This document shows, in pieces, positions 61,669-64,000 of a DNA stretch of 64,000 nt. Each line of letters begins with the position of its first letter. Position 1 is the first letter of the stretch. Made by a program: the position numbers and the translations under genes. The DNA comes from Fuscovulum blasticum DSM 2131 (GTDB lineage Bacteria; Pseudomonadota; Alphaproteobacteria; Rhodobacterales; Rhodobacteraceae). The stretch is from contig NZ_PZKE01000003.1 of assembly GCF_003034965.1 (NCBI RefSeq), forward strand, positions 186,001 through 250,000, read 5' to 3'. Under the pieces are notes generated by a model. That model was not told the DNA's origin, did not search any database, and worked only from the letters and a program-made list of their open reading frames with translations.

Positions 61669-63876
61669 ATGAAGGATAGCGCAAGCGTGGCCGAGCGGGT
61701 GTTCGACGAAGGCGAGGTGGTGGGCGTCCTGACGACGGAACCGCTGGGGCGCCTGTTGGACTACAAGGCGCCGGAAGGCGGCTGCGGCACCGGCGATTTC
61801 GTCGAGGTGCCGCTGGGGCCGCGCCGGGTGCTGGGCGTGGTCTGGGGCAAGGGCGAGGGGCGGTGGGACCCGGCCAAGGTGCGCCCGATTGCCCGCGTGC
61901 TGGACGCGCGCCCGATGCGGGCGGAACTGCGCAGTTTCCTGACGCGGGCCGCCGATTACACGCTGACGCCCTGGCCCGCGATGCTGCGGCTGGCGACGCG
62001 GGCGCCGGGGCTGTTCGACCCGCCGTCGATGCGCAAGGTCTATCGCCTGGCGGGGCCGGTGCCGAACCGGCTGACCGAGGCGCGGGCGCGGGTGGTCGAG
62101 GCGCTGCGCGGCTGGGGCGGGGCCGCCGTCACCCTGCGCGAACTGGCCGAGGCGGCGGGTTGTGGCACCGGGGTGGTGAAGGGGCTGGTCAAGCTGGGCG
62201 TGCTGGCCGAGGAGGAGGCGCCGAAGGACACGCCCTATCCGCCGCTGAACCCGGCCGGCCTGCGGGCGCTGGCGGGGCAGCAGGTGGCGGCGGCCGATGC
62301 GCTGGTGCAGGCGACGACGGCGGGCGAGTACCAGACCTTCCTGCTGAAAGGCGTGACCGGCAGCGGCAAGACAGAGGTCTATCTGGAAGCGGTGGCCGAA
62401 TGCCTGCGGCGGGGCCGGCAGGCGCTGGTGCTGTTGCCGGAAATCGCGCTGACGGCCGATTTCCTGGCCCGTGTCGAGGCGCGCTTCGGGGCAAGGCCCG
62501 GCGAATGGCATTCCGGCGTGACCCAGACCGAACGCCGCCGGCTGTGGAAGATGTGCGGCGAAGGGGGCGTGGAACTGGTCGTCGGCGCGCGGTCGGCGCT
62601 GTTCCTGCCGTTCCGCGACCTGGGCCTGATCGTCGTCGATGAGGAACACGACACCTCCTACAAGCAGGAGGAGGGCGTGCTCTACAATGCCCGCGACATG
62701 GCGGTGCTGCGTGCCTCGATCTGCGGCTGCCCGGTGGTGCTGTCTTCGGCCACGCCCAGCCTTGAAAGCTGGGCCAATGCCGAGGCGGGGAAGTACTTGC
62801 GCCTTGATCTGGGGGCGCGTTTCGGGGTGGCGGAACTGCCGGCGATGAAGGCCATCGACATGCGGGCGGAAAGCCTGGCTGCGAACCGCTGGATTTCCCC
62901 CACGCTGGCGCGCGGGGTCGAGGCGCGGCTGGAGCGCGGCGAACAGGCGCTTTTGTTCATCAATCGCCGCGGCTATGCGCCGGTGACGCTGTGCCGGGCC
63001 TGCGGGGCGCAGGTGGGCTGCGATCATTGCGATGCGCGGATGGTGGAACACCGTTTCCTGAAACGGCTGGTCTGCCACCAGTGCGGCGCCACCAAGCCGG
63101 TGCCGCAGGCCTGCCCGTCCTGCGGGGTTGAGGGGAAGATGGCGGCGGTGGGGCCGGGGGTGGAACGGCTGGCCGAAGAGGTGGCCGAACGCTTCCCCAA
63201 GGCGCGGCTGGCGGTGCTGTCGTCCGACCTGTTCGGATCGGCCCGCGCGCTGAAAGAGCAGATCGAGACGATCGCCGCCGGTGCGGCCGACATCATCATC
63301 GGCACGCAGATCGTGGCCAAGGGGCACAACTTTCCGCTGCTGACGCTGGTCGGCGTGATCGACGCCGATCTGGGGCTGCAAGGGTCTGACCTTCGGGCAG
63401 CAGAACGGACGTTCCAGTTGATGCGGCAAGTCGCGGGCCGGGCCGGGCGGGCCGACCGCCCGGGCGAGGCCTGGCTGCAAACCCACCAGCCCGAGCATCC
63501 TGTGATCCGCGCCATTCTGGGTGGCGATGAAGAGGCGTTCTGGCGGGCCGAAGCGTCCGAGCGTCGCGCCGCGGGCGTGCCGCCCTATGGCCGCATGGCG
63601 GGCATCATCCTGTCCGGCCCCGATGTGGCGCAGATCTTCGATCTGGGGGGCGAGCTTGCCCGCCGGGCCGAGCCGCTGCTGCGGGCGGGGGCACAGGTGT
63701 TTGGCCCCGCCCCGGCGCCGATTGCCCGCGTGCGCGGGCGTCATCGGGTGCGCCTGCTGGTCAAGGCGCCAAAGGCGGTGCCGCTGCAACCGGCGCTGGC
63801 CGAATGGGTGGCGCAGGTCAAGATCCCGGCCAATGTCCGCCTGGCCATCGACATCGACCCGCAAAGTTTTCTGTAA
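61669..63876 (+). CDS. priA: Primosomal replication restart helicase PriA
   Basis: 735-residue superfamily 2 helicase that reloads the replisome at stalled forks. An N-terminal 3' DNA-end-binding domain is followed by Walker A GVTGSGKT at 228-235 and the DEEH box (IVVDEEHDTSYKQEEG). The zinc-binding region with eight cysteines (CRACGAQVGCDHCD...CHQCGATKP...CPSCG) and the C-terminal helicase motifs GTQIVAKGHNFP and QVAGRAGRADRPG follow. The ATG at 61669 has GGGG upstream; slightly later starts are possible. Confidence 0.95.
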   Translation: MKDSASVAERVFDEGEVVGVLTTEPLGRLLDYKAPEGGCGTGDFVEVPLGPRRVLGVVWGKGEGRWDPAKVRPIARVLDARPMRAELRSFLTRAADYTLTPWPAMLRLATRAPGLFDPPSMRKVYRLAGPVPNRLTEARARVVEALRGWGGAAVTLRELAEAAGCGTGVVKGLVKLGVLAEEEAPKDTPYPPLNPAGLRALAGQQVAAADALVQATTAGEYQTFLLKGVTGSGKTEVYLEAVAECLRRGRQALVLLPEIALTADFLARVEARFGARPGEWHSGVTQTERRRLWKMCGEGGVELVVGARSALFLPFRDLGLIVVDEEHDTSYKQEEGVLYNARDMAVLRASICGCPVVLSSATPSLESWANAEAGKYLRLDLGARFGVAELPAMKAIDMRAESLAANRWISPTLARGVEARLERGEQALLFINRRGYAPVTLCRACGAQVGCDHCDARMVEHRFLKRLVCHQCGATKPVPQACPSCGVEGKMAAVGPGVERLAEEVAERFPKARLAVLSSDLFGSARALKEQIETIAAGAADIIIGTQIVAKGHNFPLLTLVGVIDADLGLQGSDLRAAERTFQLMRQVAGRAGRADRPGEAWLQTHQPEHPVIRAILGGDEEAFWRAEASERRAAGVPPYGRMAGIILSGPDVAQIFDLGGELARRAEPLLRAGAQVFGPAPAPIARVRGRHRVRLLVKAPKAVPLQPALAEWVAQVKIPANVRLAIDIDPQSFL

Positions 63877-63900
63877 CGCCGGCCCATCGGACCCGGCGGC

Positions 63901-63950
63901 CCTTTCATCTGTCCGCAAATATCCCGGGGGTGCGGGGGCAGCGCCCCCGC
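63901..63950 (-). repeat. CCCGGGATATTT-family repeat, copy 7
   Basis: CCTTTCATCTGTCCGCAAAT, ATCCCGGGGG, then the hairpin GCGGGGGCAGCGCCCCCGC (63932-63950). It is the clearest copy of the family, 24 bases after the priA stop, and may serve as terminator for priA and for a gene entering from the right. Confidence 0.75.
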
Positions 63951-63958
63951 CGCAACGT

Positions 63959-64000
63959 CAGGGATTGGCGGGCGCTTCCGCCGGGGCGGCGCCGTCCGCC
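63959..64000 (-). CDS. Possible C-terminal end of a gene running off the window
   Basis: A TGA at 63961-63959 is preceded on the minus strand by an open frame reading ...ADGAAPAEAPANP. Ala/Pro-rich ends like this are common in alphaproteobacterial proteins, and the preceding repeat sits as expected just past a gene end. Only 13 codons are visible, so the family cannot be named. Confidence 0.3.

Overview
The window looks like chromosome from a high-GC alphaproteobacterium of the Rhodobacter group (Rhodobacteraceae/Paracoccaceae). The evidence is the gene neighbourhoods (rsmI next to a penicillin-binding-protein activator, then yraN and gshB; rpoH-chaN-coaBC-dut; rpsA-ihfB-lapA-trpF), an RpoH-type sigma factor, phosphatidylcholine synthase, and many copies of a short intergenic repeat with the core CCCGGGATATTT. 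Almost every base is coding. Genes are packed with 4-bp ATGA or GTGA overlaps, and no rRNA, tRNA, CRISPR array, complete insertion sequence or prophage is visible.

Layout. 0.3-11 kb: housekeeping (trpS, a degenerate rhomboid, murJ, glnD, an LpoA-like lipoprotein, rsmI, yraN, gshB) and a hydrolase. 11-20 kb: comM, a GST with an extra cysteine domain, a cobalamin-salvage pair (phosphatase and cobU), then rpoH-chaN-coaBC-dut-moeB-like. 20-24 kb: a dioxygenase, an amino-acid ABC binding protein and permease without an ATPase, and an M3 peptidase. 24-32 kb: a catabolic cluster that reads as L-carnitine and probably gamma-butyrobetaine degradation. It holds a CdhR-like regulator diverging from cdhC, a cdhA-cdhB fusion, an acyl-CoA dehydrogenase, an NDP-forming acyl-CoA ligase and a CaiD-like hydratase. 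32-36 kb: sulfotransferase, GMC oxidoreductase and a small copper module (DUF2946 and PCu(A)C).

36-45 kb holds trmB, aroA, then trpF-lapA-ihfB-rpsA-nitroreductase-cmk on the opposite strand, then trpB. The minus-strand block looks like an inversion of the ancestral order aroA-cmk-rpsA-ihfB-lapA-trpF-trpB, because both outer junctions are broken together. 45-47 kb holds the most unusual small system. Two exported PepSY-like proteins with extremely acidic Asp/Gly/His tails are followed by a membrane-anchored LuxR-type regulator, and a 22-bp perfect palindrome lies upstream. 47-57 kb: truncated haemoglobin, DUF2237, an orphan exported protein, ileS, DUF1127/LysR/P1 peptidase, ogt, a DMT transporter with a Pho-box-like site, and pcs.

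57-64 kb: xerC and DUF484, then a less GC-rich accessory islet. The islet has a DUF4415/BrnA-like gene preceded by four 11-bp-phased GTCTTGC repeats, a solitary HsdR-N-like nuclease, and a repeat-rich 0.7-kb gap carrying a decayed duplicate piece of the neighbouring transaldolase gene. The window ends with tal, priA and a possible gene end. Function names are by family recognition from sequence alone. No database search was run, and comparisons with named homologues are from memory.
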